Positions 9,241 to 18,138 of a stretch of DNA of 64,000 nucleotides are shown one piece after another. This DNA is from JABDLO01 sp041749255. Lineage in GTDB: Bacteria > Bacteroidota > Bacteroidia > Chitinophagales > Saprospiraceae. Position 1 is the first letter of the stretch; each line of letters starts with the position of its first letter. The translations under genes and the position numbers were made by a program. The stretch is from assembly GCA_041749255.1 (NCBI GenBank), contig JBGTBR010000004.1, forward strand, positions 3,231 through 67,230, written 5' to 3'. The notes below the pieces were generated by a model. It saw only the letters and a list, made by a program, of their open reading frames with translations, did no database searches and was not told the origin of the DNA.

Positions 9241-9963
9241 TTATGCTTCTGCAGTTGCTTCTTTTGTTTGTTTTCTTTCTTCCAACCCATCTTTTATTGC
9301 ATCGGTAACATATTGTGTAATTAATGCTATAGACTTGGATGCATCATCATTGGCGGGAATCGGAAAGTCCACTTTATTGGGATCGCTATTGGTATCCACT
9401 ATGGCAAATGTTTTAAGGCCTAACTTTTTTGCTTCAGCCAATGCTATATGCTCATGATGAATATCAACGATGAAAACAGCTGAGGGAATTCTGTTAAGAT
9501 TGGAAATACCTCCCAAAACTTTTTCCAGTTTCGCTTTTTCCCTTGTAAGGGTAAGTCTTTCCTTTTTGGTGATACTGGTTATATTTTCATCATTCAACAT
9601 CCTTTCAATGTTGTGCATTTTTTTGACAGACCTTCTTATGGTAGCAAAGTTGGTCATCATTCCACCCAGCCATCTTTCAGTGACAAAGGGCATGTTTACA
9701 CTGTTGGCTGCCTCCGATACGATGTCACGAGCTTGTTTTTTAGTGGCTACGAAAAGAATTTTCCTACCAGATTTTGCAATTTGTCTCATGGCTCTGGCCG
9801 CTCTTTCCATGCAATCCGCAGTCCTGTTAAGGTCTATAATATGGATTCCTTTTCTCTCCATAAAAATATATGGGAGCATTTTGGGATTCCACTTTCTTTT
9901 CATGTGACCATAATGAACACCTGCGTCCAGTAATTCTTTATAAGTGGGTTTATTCATATTCAT
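9241..9963 (-). CDS. rpsB: 30S ribosomal protein S2
   Basis: 240 residues. It shows LLDAGVHYGHMKRKWNPKM, the IHIIDLNRT block, FVATKKQARD, RWLGGMMTNF and the C-terminal DTNSDPNKVDFPIPANDDA. The last holds the S2 signature. Two in-frame ATGs (9963 and 9957) are possible starts. Third gene of the rplM-rpsI-rpsB-tsf cluster. Confidence 0.98.
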   Translation of the reverse strand: MNMNKPTYKELLDAGVHYGHMKRKWNPKMLPYIFMERKGIHIIDLNRTADCMERAARAMRQIAKSGRKILFVATKKQARDIVSEAANSVNMPFVTERWLGGMMTNFATIRRSVKKMHNIERMLNDENITSITKKERLTLTREKAKLEKVLGGISNLNRIPSAVFIVDIHHEHIALAEAKKLGLKTFAIVDTNSDPNKVDFPIPANDDASKSIALITQYVTDAIKDGLEERKQTKEATAEA

Positions 9964-10002
9964 ATTTTACACAGAGTTTGAAATAGTTTAAAAATAGATT
10001 GA

Positions 10003-10389
10003 TTAACGCTTGGAGAACTGGAAGCTCTTTCTGGCCTTTGGTTTGCCATACTTTTTCCTTTCGACAACTCTCGCATCTCTGGTTAAAAACTTTCTTTCCT
10101 TCAAAGGTTTTCTGAAATCTTCATTGATTTTTACCAAAGCTCTGGCGATGCCCATTCTTATGGCTTCAGCCTGACCTTTGAATCCACCGCCATCCACGTT
10201 TACATTGATATCATACTGCCCTGAAACTTCTACAGTTTCCAATGGGTCAGTTACATTCATCTGGATGTTAGGCATAGGAAAATATTCCTTTAACTCTTTG
10301 CCATTAATGGTAATGGTACCTTGTCCTTTTTTTAGATAAACCCTCGCTACAGAGGCTTTTCTTCTTCCTATGGTGTTTATTATCTCCAT
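10003..10389 (-). CDS. rpsI: 30S ribosomal protein S9
   Basis: 128 residues. GRRKASVARV at the N-terminus, GGGFKGQAEAIRMGIARAL in the middle, LTRDARVVERKKYGKPKARK and the basic tail ending FSKR that reaches the decoding site. It starts 8 bp after rplM, the usual L13-S9 pair. Confidence 0.98.
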   Translation of the reverse strand: MEIINTIGRRKASVARVYLKKGQGTITINGKELKEYFPMPNIQMNVTDPLETVEVSGQYDINVNVDGGGFKGQAEAIRMGIARALVKINEDFRKPLKERKFLTRDARVVERKKYGKPKARKSFQFSKR

Positions 10390-10397
10390 TCTTTTTT

Positions 10398-10841
10398 TTA
10401 AAATTTAAAAGGTTGTGGTTGTTGTGCAAAATGTGGATGTTCGGCACCTTCATATAAAAACATTTTCTTAATCATGGCTCTGCCCAATTTATTTTTAGGC
10501 AGCATACCTTTAACCGCATTTTCCAGGATTGCCAAAGGCTTTTTATCCCACATTTCATTAGCGGTTTTTCTTTTCTGTCCTCCCGGATACCCGGAATAGG
10601 TTATGTATTCTTTATTATCCCATTTACTTCCTGTAAACCGTATTTTTTCAGCATTAATGACGATAATATTGTCACCTGTATCAACATGAGGCGTAAAATC
10701 AGGTCTGTGTTTGCCTCTTAAAACGGAGGCAATCCTTGAAGCCAGACGCCCTACCACCTCGCCTTCAGCGTCGATGATGTACCATTGCCGGTTAACCTCT
10801 TCTTTTTTTGCCGATACTGTCTTATAACTTTTTGTATCCAC
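10398..10841 (-). CDS. rplM: 50S ribosomal protein L13
   Basis: 147 residues from GTG 10841 (mature VDTKSYKT...). The frame stays open to an ATG at 10892, but a perfect TACATTTG -7 box covers 10890-10897, so that codon would not be transcribed. Bacteroidota L13 proteins usually begin with MDTxSYKT, matching the GTG. Conserved blocks: WYIIDAEGEVVGRLAS, FTPHVDTGDNIIVINA, YSGYPGGQK and GMLPKNKLGRAM. First gene of the operon. Confidence 0.95.
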   Translation of the reverse strand: MDTKSYKTVSAKKEEVNRQWYIIDAEGEVVGRLASRIASVLRGKHRPDFTPHVDTGDNIIVINAEKIRFTGSKWDNKEYITYSGYPGGQKRKTANEMWDKKPLAILENAVKGMLPKNKLGRAMIKKMFLYEGAEHPHFAQQPQPFKF

Positions 10842-10889
10842 TTTATTCAATTTTAATATATGATAAATCAACGCTTTTCTAAGCGGCTG

Positions 10890-10897
10890 CAAATGTA
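10890..10897 (-). promoter_or_regulatory. -7 element of the ribosomal operon
   Basis: Reverse strand TACATTTG, an exact TAnnTTTG match. The predicted start near 10884 gives a leader of about 40 bases to the GTG of rplM. No convincing -33 box. It helps decide the rplM start. Confidence 0.55.
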
Positions 10898-11251
10898 AGT
10901 GTCTTTATTCGATAATGAAAATATTTTTCGAGTTTTTTTTAACTGTAGTCGTATAATTTATTGATAAACAGTATAATTTTCGCTTAAATTTTATTTATCT
11001 CTTTTTATTATAACATGATAGACCCAAAATTAGGTATCAGATAATACCCCGCGTACCAAATTTGTATGGAGGGCCGATATCATGAATTTTATCCTCACTT
11101 CGTTCTTCTGCCTATTCAAGGTTTAAAATAGATTTTAATTCTAACAAAATGTAGAGTCCTCTTTACGTTGGATGGTGCAATGCCAGCCAGTAAATACCAA
11201 TCGGATTAAACGAAATAACAGGACTCCAGGTTATACTTCAAAAATATTGTT
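10898..11251. other. Intergenic gap between divergent rplM and lipoprotein gene
   Basis: About 350 bases with no credible ORF and no recognised RNA. AT-rich near rplM, more balanced after 11030. It must hold the promoter of the plus-strand lipoprotein gene, but no clear TAnnTTTG box was found for it. Confidence 0.5.
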
Positions 11252-12037
11252 ATGAAGCTCAAATGGAAACAAATTATTTTCCCGGTATTTTTATTTGGAA
11301 TACTACTCATATATCTAACGTCATGTAAAAGTGGTGATACAACAACTGTTCAGGATATTTATGCTTCTGCAGAAGGATTTGATCCGGAAGGCTCAGATTC
11401 ACTGGCTGTAGAACTGGCGAATAAAGTATTATTGGCTGTGGGTGGAAGAACTGCCTGGGACAATACCGAATATATCAAATGGAATTTTTTTGGATCCAGA
11501 AGACACGTTTGGAACAAAACGACGAACGATGTAGTCATTGAAGGTTTGAGAGATAGCTTTATAATTAAAATGAATCTGGACCGGATGGATGGATATGTAA
11601 ACCTTAATGGAACAGAGCTTTCCAAATCGGACAGTCTGGACAAATACCTCCAAAGAGGTAAAGAAATGTGGATCAATGATTCGTATTGGCTATTGATGCC
11701 ATTTAAGTTGAAAGATCCGGGAGTGAGCTTACAATATCTGGGAAGCGATACCACCCGTAATGGTAACCTTGCGGAAAAAATTGAGTTGACATTTGATAAT
11801 GTCGGAGTCACTCCTGATAATAAATATCACATATACATCGATCCTATTAAAAATCTGGTACTTCAATGGGATTATTTTACCAACAATCAGGATACCTTAC
11901 CCCGATTTTCCTCGCCATGGGAACAATATCGTATATATGGTAATTTACTTCTTTCCGAAAGCAGAGGACCAAACAGGCTCATTTCTGAAATTTCGGTTAG
12001 TGACTCTTTAGCGGCTTATTTTACCAGCAATGAATAA
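11252..12037 (+). CDS. Lipoprotein of unknown function
   Basis: 261 residues. A basic MKLKWK start, a hydrophobic stretch and a lipobox LTSC give lipidation at Cys25. The mature part has a conserved-looking opening (LANKVLLAVGGRTAWDNTEY) followed by many alternating beta-strand segments such as IKWNFFGSRRHVWNK and LVLQWDYFTNN. This suggests a LolA/LolB-like half barrel, but I do not recognise the family. Likely outer-membrane anchored. No operon partner; the next gene starts 70 bp later with its own possible operator. Confidence 0.75.
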   Translation: MKLKWKQIIFPVFLFGILLIYLTSCKSGDTTTVQDIYASAEGFDPEGSDSLAVELANKVLLAVGGRTAWDNTEYIKWNFFGSRRHVWNKTTNDVVIEGLRDSFIIKMNLDRMDGYVNLNGTELSKSDSLDKYLQRGKEMWINDSYWLLMPFKLKDPGVSLQYLGSDTTRNGNLAEKIELTFDNVGVTPDNKYHIYIDPIKNLVLQWDYFTNNQDTLPRFSSPWEQYRIYGNLLLSESRGPNRLISEISVSDSLAAYFTSNE

Positions 12038-12063
12038 AAGCTAAACCCCCTGAACATTTTGGT

Positions 12064-12090
12064 GTTACAATAATGTAACAATGTTGTAAC
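12064..12090 (+). promoter_or_regulatory. Candidate operator: three GTTACA/TGTAAC half-sites
   Basis: GTTACA (12064-12069), TGTAAC (12074-12079) and TTGTAAC (12084-12090) form an inverted repeat plus a third half-site at 10-11 bp spacing, one helical turn. They lie 18 bp before the FMN reductase start. This looks like a transcription-factor site, but the regulator is unknown. Confidence 0.4.
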
Positions 12091-12107
12091 TTATAATATT
12101 CAATATT

Positions 12108-12671
12108 TTGAAAAAACCTGAAATACTTGCCATGTGGGGCAGCAACAGTTCAAAATCCATCAATGGAAAATTGATTGCATTTGCCTCCACATTATACACA
12201 AAAGCAGAAGTAAATATAATCGACTTAAAAGAATACAATATGCCTTTATTCGGAGTAGACCTGGAAAGGGAGAAAGGTCATCCCAAAGAAGCAAAAGAAC
12301 TAAAAAAGTTGATTGAGAATTGCGATGGTATTATGTTGTCCCTTGCGGAACACAATGGAGCCTACTCTGCTTTTTTTAAAAATATTTTTGATTGGCTATC
12401 CAGACTGGACGGTAAAGCATGGGATAATAAACCCATTTTTTTAATGGGAGCTTCTACAGGAAAAAGAGGTGCAAAATCGGTTATTTCTATTGCGGAGAAC
12501 CGGTTTCCTTTCAATGGAGGAAAAGTGATCCAAACGTATTCTTTTCCCAATTTTAAAGATCATTTTGAAGATGACCGGGGCATTATTGATGATGACCTAC
12601 TATCGGAATTGCAGGCTCTTATTCAAAAATTTGAAGCTTATATTCTGGAAGAAACGGGTGTATTGTCTTGA
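12108..12671 (+). CDS. NADPH-dependent FMN reductase family protein
   Basis: 187 residues, flavodoxin-like. The phosphate loop is MWGSNSSKSINGKL and the flavin/active-site segment is LAEHNGAYSAFFKNIFDWLSR, corresponding to the PEYN(G/S)xxP-type loop. It likely reduces FMN, quinones or azo-type acceptors with NAD(P)H in the cytoplasm. The start is TTG 12108: the first ATG, at codon 9, would remove the first beta strand. The upstream half-site cluster suggests regulation, perhaps by redox state. Confidence 0.85.
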   Translation: MKKPEILAMWGSNSSKSINGKLIAFASTLYTKAEVNIIDLKEYNMPLFGVDLEREKGHPKEAKELKKLIENCDGIMLSLAEHNGAYSAFFKNIFDWLSRLDGKAWDNKPIFLMGASTGKRGAKSVISIAENRFPFNGGKVIQTYSFPNFKDHFEDDRGIIDDDLLSELQALIQKFEAYILEETGVLS

Positions 12672-12810
12672 ATTAAAAGGAGAATGGATTCATTTTGCTT
12701 TGTTCAGAAATGAATATGTACAAAACATCCATACAAAAGCCAACCTTAATCATAAGTATTCCACTCCTAACATTGAAGTTTCTATCATTTTTTGTAATTT
12801 CAACTAAATT

Positions 12811-15078
12811 ATGAATTATCCAATGTATCCAAAAAAAATAATTGCCGCTGTTTTTTTCTTTCAATGCAGCATTTTCTTTTCCTTTCTGAGTGCACAATCT
12901 TTATTTCTTGAAAAAAGAATAGACTCCTTACTTCAGCTGATGACACTGGAAGAGAAGATCGGCCAGATGAATCAATACAATGGTTTTTTTGATGTAACCG
13001 GACCAGTACCACAGGAAGGCACATCTCAAGTAAAATACGAACATTTGAAAAATGGACTGGTTGGCTCCATGCTTAATGTTGTCGGTACAAATGAAGTGTA
13101 CGCTATGCAGCGATTGGTGGTTGAAGAATCCCGGCTTGGTATTCCATTGATTTTTGGATACGATGTAATACATGGATACAAAACCCTAGCTCCTATTCCA
13201 TTGGCAGAAGCTGCGAGTTGGGATCTAGCTGCCATAGAAAAATCTGCCCGAATAGCGGCTGAGGAAGCAACGGCTGTTGGAATTAACTGGACATTTGCTC
13301 CTATGGTAGATATCTCCCGCGATGCGCGTTGGGGAAGGGTAATGGAAGGAGCAGGAGAAGATCCTTATCTTGGGTCTCAGATCGCCAAAGCACGTATCAA
13401 AGGCTTTCAGGGCAGTGATCTATCCCTACCCAATACGATGGTTGCAACGGCAAAACATTTCGCTGGTTATGGTTTTTCAGAGGCAGGTCGCGATTACAAT
13501 ACAGTAGATATAGGCATTTATACGCTTTATAATCAGGTGTTGCCTCCATTTGAAGCAGCGATTGAGGCCAATGTAAGAACTGTGATGAACTCATTTAATA
13601 CATTAAATGGAATTCCTGCTACTGGCGATTTCTTTTTACAGCGAACCTTATTAAAATGCAAATGGGATTTTAACGGGTTTGTTATATCTGATTGGGGATC
13701 CATAAGGGAAATGATCCCACATGGTTTTGCTGAAGATCTAAAACACGCAACGGTTTTGGCTGCCAATGCAGGTTCTGACATGGATATGGAATCTATGGCT
13801 TACCTCTCCTTTCTGAAAGAAGCTATAGACGAGGGGCTTGTAAATGAAAGTGTTATAGATGATGCTGTCAGGCGCATTTTGCGGGTAAAGTTTGAATTGG
13901 GGCTTTTCGAAGACCCCTACAGATATTGCGACCCTATCCGTGAGCAGGAGACTCTTTACCATCCGGATCATCATGCGGGAGTACTGGGCATCGCACAAAA
14001 ATCCATAGTCTTGCTTAAAAACGAAAATAATTTATTGCCCTTAAAAAAAGATCAAAAAAATATTGCCCTTATAGGCGCATTGGCCAATGACAAGAAAAGT
14101 CCATTGGGAAACTGGCGAGGAAATACCGATGTGAATTCAGCGGTTTCAGTTTTGGAGGGATTGAACTCCATTAATCAAAATATAACATTTGCAAAAGGAC
14201 CCAAGATATTTAATGAAGAAGTGAGCTTTTTACAAGAGGTCATTGTCAATGAAAATGATACGACAGGGATGGCTGAGGCTGTAGCATTAGCCAGGTCATC
14301 AGAACTTGTAATCATGGTTTTAGGAGAAAATGGCTTTCAAAGTGGAGAAGGCCGGAGTAGGACAAAGCTGGATCTACCTGGCTTGCAAAACGACTTGTTG
14401 AAGGCTGTTTACGCTGTGAATCCAAATGTAGTACTCGTATTGATGAATGGCCGCCCCCTGGCGATAGAATGGGAAGCTGAGAACATTCCAGCAATTGTAG
14501 TGGCATGGCAGCTGGGAAGTCAAACCGGTAATGCCGTTGCCAGCGTACTTTTTGGTGATTACAATCCGAGTGGCAAACTTCCTATGACATTTCCGCGAAG
14601 TGTTGGACAGGTTCCTATTTACTACAATCACTTTTCGACAGGTAGGCCAGGCCCTTCGCCTCTTGTTGTTTGGTCGCATTATATAGATTCTCCTAACAGT
14701 CCTCTATATCCGTTTGGTTACGGATTGAGTTATACTCATTTTAATTACAGTGATTTGCAAATAGATACTGCAGATCCCAACTCAATAAAATTGAGTGCAC
14801 GAATCACCAATACTGGCAACTTCCATGGTGAAGAAGTGGTTCAATTATATATTCAGGATCCTGTAGCAAGTATTGTACGCCCTGTACAAGAGTTGAAAGG
14901 CTTCGAAAAGATTGCCCTGTTACCAGGTGAGAGCAAAACAGTTGAGTTTACACTTCAAAACAAAGATTTGGGATTTTATGACCATCATTTTAACTGGATA
15001 GTTGAACCGGGTGCATTTAATGTCATGATTGGTACAAATTCTCAGGACGGATTGAAAGGTAGTTTTGTGTTAGAATAA
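12811..15078 (+). CDS. bglX: Glycoside hydrolase family 3 beta-glucosidase (BglX-like)
   Basis: 755 residues with a signal peptide (cleavage likely after FLSAQ near residue 30). Order: GH3 N-terminal barrel, with Asp294 of GFVISDWGS as predicted nucleophile; GH3 C-terminal domain with GENGFQSGEGRSRTKLDLPG; and a fibronectin III-like C-terminal domain. The KHFAGYG and RDARWGRVMEGAGEDPYLGS blocks are typical of BglX. It removes terminal beta-linked glucose from oligosaccharides in the periplasm. It stands alone, with no SusC/D neighbours, so it is not part of an obvious polysaccharide-utilisation locus. Confidence 0.95.
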   Translation: MNYPMYPKKIIAAVFFFQCSIFFSFLSAQSLFLEKRIDSLLQLMTLEEKIGQMNQYNGFFDVTGPVPQEGTSQVKYEHLKNGLVGSMLNVVGTNEVYAMQRLVVEESRLGIPLIFGYDVIHGYKTLAPIPLAEAASWDLAAIEKSARIAAEEATAVGINWTFAPMVDISRDARWGRVMEGAGEDPYLGSQIAKARIKGFQGSDLSLPNTMVATAKHFAGYGFSEAGRDYNTVDIGIYTLYNQVLPPFEAAIEANVRTVMNSFNTLNGIPATGDFFLQRTLLKCKWDFNGFVISDWGSIREMIPHGFAEDLKHATVLAANAGSDMDMESMAYLSFLKEAIDEGLVNESVIDDAVRRILRVKFELGLFEDPYRYCDPIREQETLYHPDHHAGVLGIAQKSIVLLKNENNLLPLKKDQKNIALIGALANDKKSPLGNWRGNTDVNSAVSVLEGLNSINQNITFAKGPKIFNEEVSFLQEVIVNENDTTGMAEAVALARSSELVIMVLGENGFQSGEGRSRTKLDLPGLQNDLLKAVYAVNPNVVLVLMNGRPLAIEWEAENIPAIVVAWQLGSQTGNAVASVLFGDYNPSGKLPMTFPRSVGQVPIYYNHFSTGRPGPSPLVVWSHYIDSPNSPLYPFGYGLSYTHFNYSDLQIDTADPNSIKLSARITNTGNFHGEEVVQLYIQDPVASIVRPVQELKGFEKIALLPGESKTVEFTLQNKDLGFYDHHFNWIVEPGAFNVMIGTNSQDGLKGSFVLE

Positions 15079-15086
15079 TAGGTGTG

Positions 15087-15160
15087 TGACCCTTAAAATG
15101 TAAATTGATCTTATCTGGTTAAAATGATGATAAATGGTGATCCATTTGACGTAAGGGTCA
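15087..15160. repeat. Nested inverted repeats after the GH3 gene
   Basis: TGACCCTTA (15087-15095) pairs with TAAGGGTCA (15152-15160), and AAATGG (15132-15137) with CCATTT (15142-15147) inside it. No T run follows. It could be a folded 3' UTR or a weak bidirectional terminator between the convergent GH3 and CBS genes. Confidence 0.4.
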
Positions 15161-15203
15161 AGTCATCATCAAAAAAATCATACTGACTGAATAATTACTC
15201 TAT

Positions 15204-15623
15204 TTAATATTGGTTTAGTAAATAACCAATGATATCCGTACTTGTCACAATTCCAGTAATTTTTCCATCATCTACAACGGGTAATGAGTGGAAGTCTTCT
15301 TTAACCAGTATCTCGGCCACTTCTTTTATAGGTGTATCTGAAGTAACACTTTTAGGATTATGGGTCATGACCTGATCAATGGTCAACATATCAAAAATGG
15401 CCTCATCGGCATCACTTTGATTATCAAAAATACTTCCAAAACTCAATCGCATAATATCATTTTTACTGATCATTCCGATGAGTTTGTCACCAGCGGTCAC
15501 AGGTAAATGCCGGATATGTTCGCGTCGAAAAATATCCTTTACATTATGTAATGTATGATGAGCCGTATTGACTGTGATCAATGATTTGGTCATAATTTGT
15601 GAAACGGGTTCTCTCTTCTTCAT
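15204..15623 (-). CDS. Tandem CBS-domain protein
   Basis: 139 residues, two CBS motifs and nothing else: residues about 8-60 (VSQIMTKSLITVN, then HLPVTAGDKLIGMISKNDIM) and about 80-137 (VDQVMTHNPKSVTSDTPI, then SLPVVDDGKITGIVTSTDII). Such pairs form a Bateman module that binds adenine nucleotides and acts as an energy or ligand sensor. The partner is unknown. Next to it is a large non-coding repeat block. Confidence 0.92.
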   Translation of the reverse strand: MKKREPVSQIMTKSLITVNTAHHTLHNVKDIFRREHIRHLPVTAGDKLIGMISKNDIMRLSFGSIFDNQSDADEAIFDMLTIDQVMTHNPKSVTSDTPIKEVAEILVKEDFHSLPVVDDGKITGIVTSTDIIGYLLNQY

Positions 15624-15749
15624 TTTATATTATTTTTTAAAATTCATTTTACATTGCGAATGTCGATTGATTATTCTGGTTTAAAACTGATCAAGATCAG
15701 CGTGAAAATTGATTTACATTGGCGTAAAATGATGGAATGAAAGAAGGAG

Positions 15750-16345
15750 GTTGAGGTTGAGGATTTTGCCTTCGGCAGGCCTGAAGGTCTGAAAGTCGAA
15801 GGTCAGAAGGTCAAGGTTTAGGTTAAGGTTAAGGTTGAGGTTGAGGTTGAGGTTGAGGTTGAGGAGGTGAGACGTCATTTGGCTACGCTGTCATTTGCGC
15901 TGCGTGCGTTATTTTATTATGAAGGGATCGTTTGCCAACTGCTTACTGCCAACTGCCTACTACTACCAGCTACGAATTAATCCCTACGAGCTACGAGCTA
16001 TTCTAGGTCTGAAAGTCGAAAGTCTGAATGTCAGAAGGTCAGAAGGTCGAAAGTGTTAAGATCTGAACGGTGAATTGTAAACTGTCAATACCATCTGCCA
16101 AAAACTAACTGCATATTGCGAAAAGCAAAAAAAGCTAACAGCTAAAAGCCAACTTCTAAAAGCTATTTGGCTACGAGCTACCAGCTACGAGCTATTATAA
16201 GTCTGAAAGTCGAAAGTCTGAATGTCAGAAGGTCTGAAAGTCAAGAGTTAAGGTAAGGAAGTGAGAAGGTGATAAGTCAAAAGATTAAAGTGAAAAGTGA
16301 AAAGTTAAAAGTAGAAAGTGGAAAGCACCGTCATTGATCACCGAT
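15750..16345. repeat. Low-complexity repeat block A (non-coding)
   Basis: About 600 bases made of several short-period families. They are a GGTTGA/GGTTAA hexamer array (about 15814-15864), GTCTGAAAGTCGAAAG-type units (15786-15812, 16006-16050, 16200-16245), CTACGAGCTA octamers (about 15968-16003 and 16172-16194), ACTGCC units (about 15938-15962), and GTGAAAAGTGAAAAGTT (16290-16306). Stops occur in all frames, and spacing is irregular, so it is not CRISPR. Related blocks occur at 26.6-26.9 kb and 36.5-36.6 kb. Confidence 0.8.
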
Positions 16346-16450
16346 AAATCAAAACTCATAACCCAATAACACAATAACACAATAACTTAAGATCACGGCT
16401 TTGTGATTTTTTCTACTTTGAAAATAAACAAAAGGTTATATTGCCATTTC

Positions 16451-17875
16451 ATGAAGATATTATTAACAGGAGCTACGGGTTACATAGGTAAGCGGCTATT
16501 GCCGTTACTGGTCAGTAGTGGATATACAGTCGTATGTGGGGTTAGGGAGCCTTCCCGATTTAATCCGCCGCAATCACTCAAATCCCATATTAAAATTATC
16601 CAACTTGATCTTCTCGATAAAGAATCATTTGAAAATATTCCGCTTGACATTGATGGTGCATATTATCTCGTTCACTCCATGTCCGCTTCAGATGATTATG
16701 AGTTACTCGAAAAGATTTCAGCCGCAAACTTTAGAGAGGCAATGACTAAAACACAAGTTCGCCAGGTCATTTATCTGAGCGGCATCATAAACGAAGAAGT
16801 GCTTTCAAAGCACCTGGCTTCGAGAAAAAATGTGGAAATGGAATTAGGGAAAGGCACATACCATCTAACTACTTTAAGGGCTGGGATAATCATAGGTTCA
16901 GGAAGTGCATCTTTTGAAATCATAAGAGACCTGGTAGAAAAATTACCTCTTATGATTGCACCCAAATGGCTCAATACACGATGCCAGCCTATCGGTATAT
17001 CGGATGTATTGTTATTTTTATCAAAGGTTCTATTCCGCAAAGAAACCTACAGCCAGAGTTTCGATATAGGTGGCCCTGATATACTGACGTATAAAGAAAT
17101 GCTGTATGGTTTTGCCAGAGTGCGTGGATTAAAACGGAGGATATACACCATTCCGGTTATGACTCCCAGATTATCATCTTACTGGCTGTATTTTGTTACT
17201 TCAGTATCCTATAATTTAGCCGTTGCCTTAGTCAACAGTATGAAAATTGAGGTAATCTGCAGGGATAGTAGTTTAAATGAAATATTACAAATACATCCTG
17301 TAACATATGAAGAGACACTTAATAAGGCATTGGATAAAATTGAGAATAATGCCATTGTTTCGAGTTGGAAAGATTCAATGATCAGTGGCAGACTACATTT
17401 CCAGATTTCTGAATTCCTTAAGGTGCCGGTAAACGGTTGTTTTATAGATGAAAGAAGGAAAAAAATTGTGAACAGAGAAGAATGTATAGATAAGATATGG
17501 AGTATAGGAGGAGAGAACGGATGGTATTATGCCAATTTTTTGTGGAGGATAAGGGGATTTATCGACAAACTTTTCGGAGGGGTAGGGTTACGAAGAGGCA
17601 GGACCAGTACTTCTTTTATAAATACGGGAGATTCACTGGATTTTTGGAGAGTGTTATACGCAAATAAAGAGGAGGGAAGGTTGTTGCTTTTTGCGGAGAT
17701 GAAATTGCCTGGAGAGGCATGGCTTGAATTCAAGATTCAGGAAGATAATATCATTCAGACGGCCACATTCAGGCCTAAAGGTCTTCTGGGAAGATTGTAT
17801 TGGTATGCTGTCTACCCCTTTCACGGTTTTGTGTTTAAAGGGATGCTAAGAGGTATAACTCAAAACCAATCCTGA
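16451..17875 (+). CDS. SDR-family NAD(P)-binding oxidoreductase with C-terminal DUF2867 domain
   Basis: 474 residues from ATG 16451; the frame extends 16 codons further up, but the Rossmann strand MKILLTGATGYIGKRLL begins at this ATG. The N-terminal 300 residues are an atypical SDR (nucleoside-diphosphate-sugar epimerase/NmrA-like: GATGYIG loop, YLSGIIN, FDIGGPDILTYKEM). The last 150 or so residues match the DUF2867 pattern (IWSIGGENGWYYANFLWRIR, RLLLFAEMKLPGEAWLEF). The substrate is unknown. The gene follows repeat block A directly. Confidence 0.88.
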   Translation: MKILLTGATGYIGKRLLPLLVSSGYTVVCGVREPSRFNPPQSLKSHIKIIQLDLLDKESFENIPLDIDGAYYLVHSMSASDDYELLEKISAANFREAMTKTQVRQVIYLSGIINEEVLSKHLASRKNVEMELGKGTYHLTTLRAGIIIGSGSASFEIIRDLVEKLPLMIAPKWLNTRCQPIGISDVLLFLSKVLFRKETYSQSFDIGGPDILTYKEMLYGFARVRGLKRRIYTIPVMTPRLSSYWLYFVTSVSYNLAVALVNSMKIEVICRDSSLNEILQIHPVTYEETLNKALDKIENNAIVSSWKDSMISGRLHFQISEFLKVPVNGCFIDERRKKIVNREECIDKIWSIGGENGWYYANFLWRIRGFIDKLFGGVGLRRGRTSTSFINTGDSLDFWRVLYANKEEGRLLLFAEMKLPGEAWLEFKIQEDNIIQTATFRPKGLLGRLYWYAVYPFHGFVFKGMLRGITQNQS

Positions 17876-18138
17876 TAAGATAATTTTTTCCGGTATTAAA
17901 TGTATTATTTTGTACATCATTACAAAGAACCCAATATCGAAAATGGAATACCATGCCGGGATTTGATCGGGTTATCATTGGAATTGGTAGATTGATTCTT
18001 TAAATATCTATATTATATGGCATAGTCTCACTCCATTTAAAACAAGTTATGGAGATCTAAGGTTACAAATTAACTTACGATTGCGTTATTTTAATGAAAA
18101 AATAGTTCAAATTCATTACTCATCAAACTTTATTTCCT

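Noticed and set aside
12811..12897. Later start for the GH3 gene
   Set aside because: The region from ATG 12811 encodes a normal signal peptide with a hydrophobic core ahead of LSAQS; a later start would remove export.
15814..16340. CRISPR-like array
   Set aside because: Units are short, of variable length and differ in order; there are no constant repeats of 23-40 bp with equal-length unique spacers, and no cas gene in the window. The same applies to 26610-26935.
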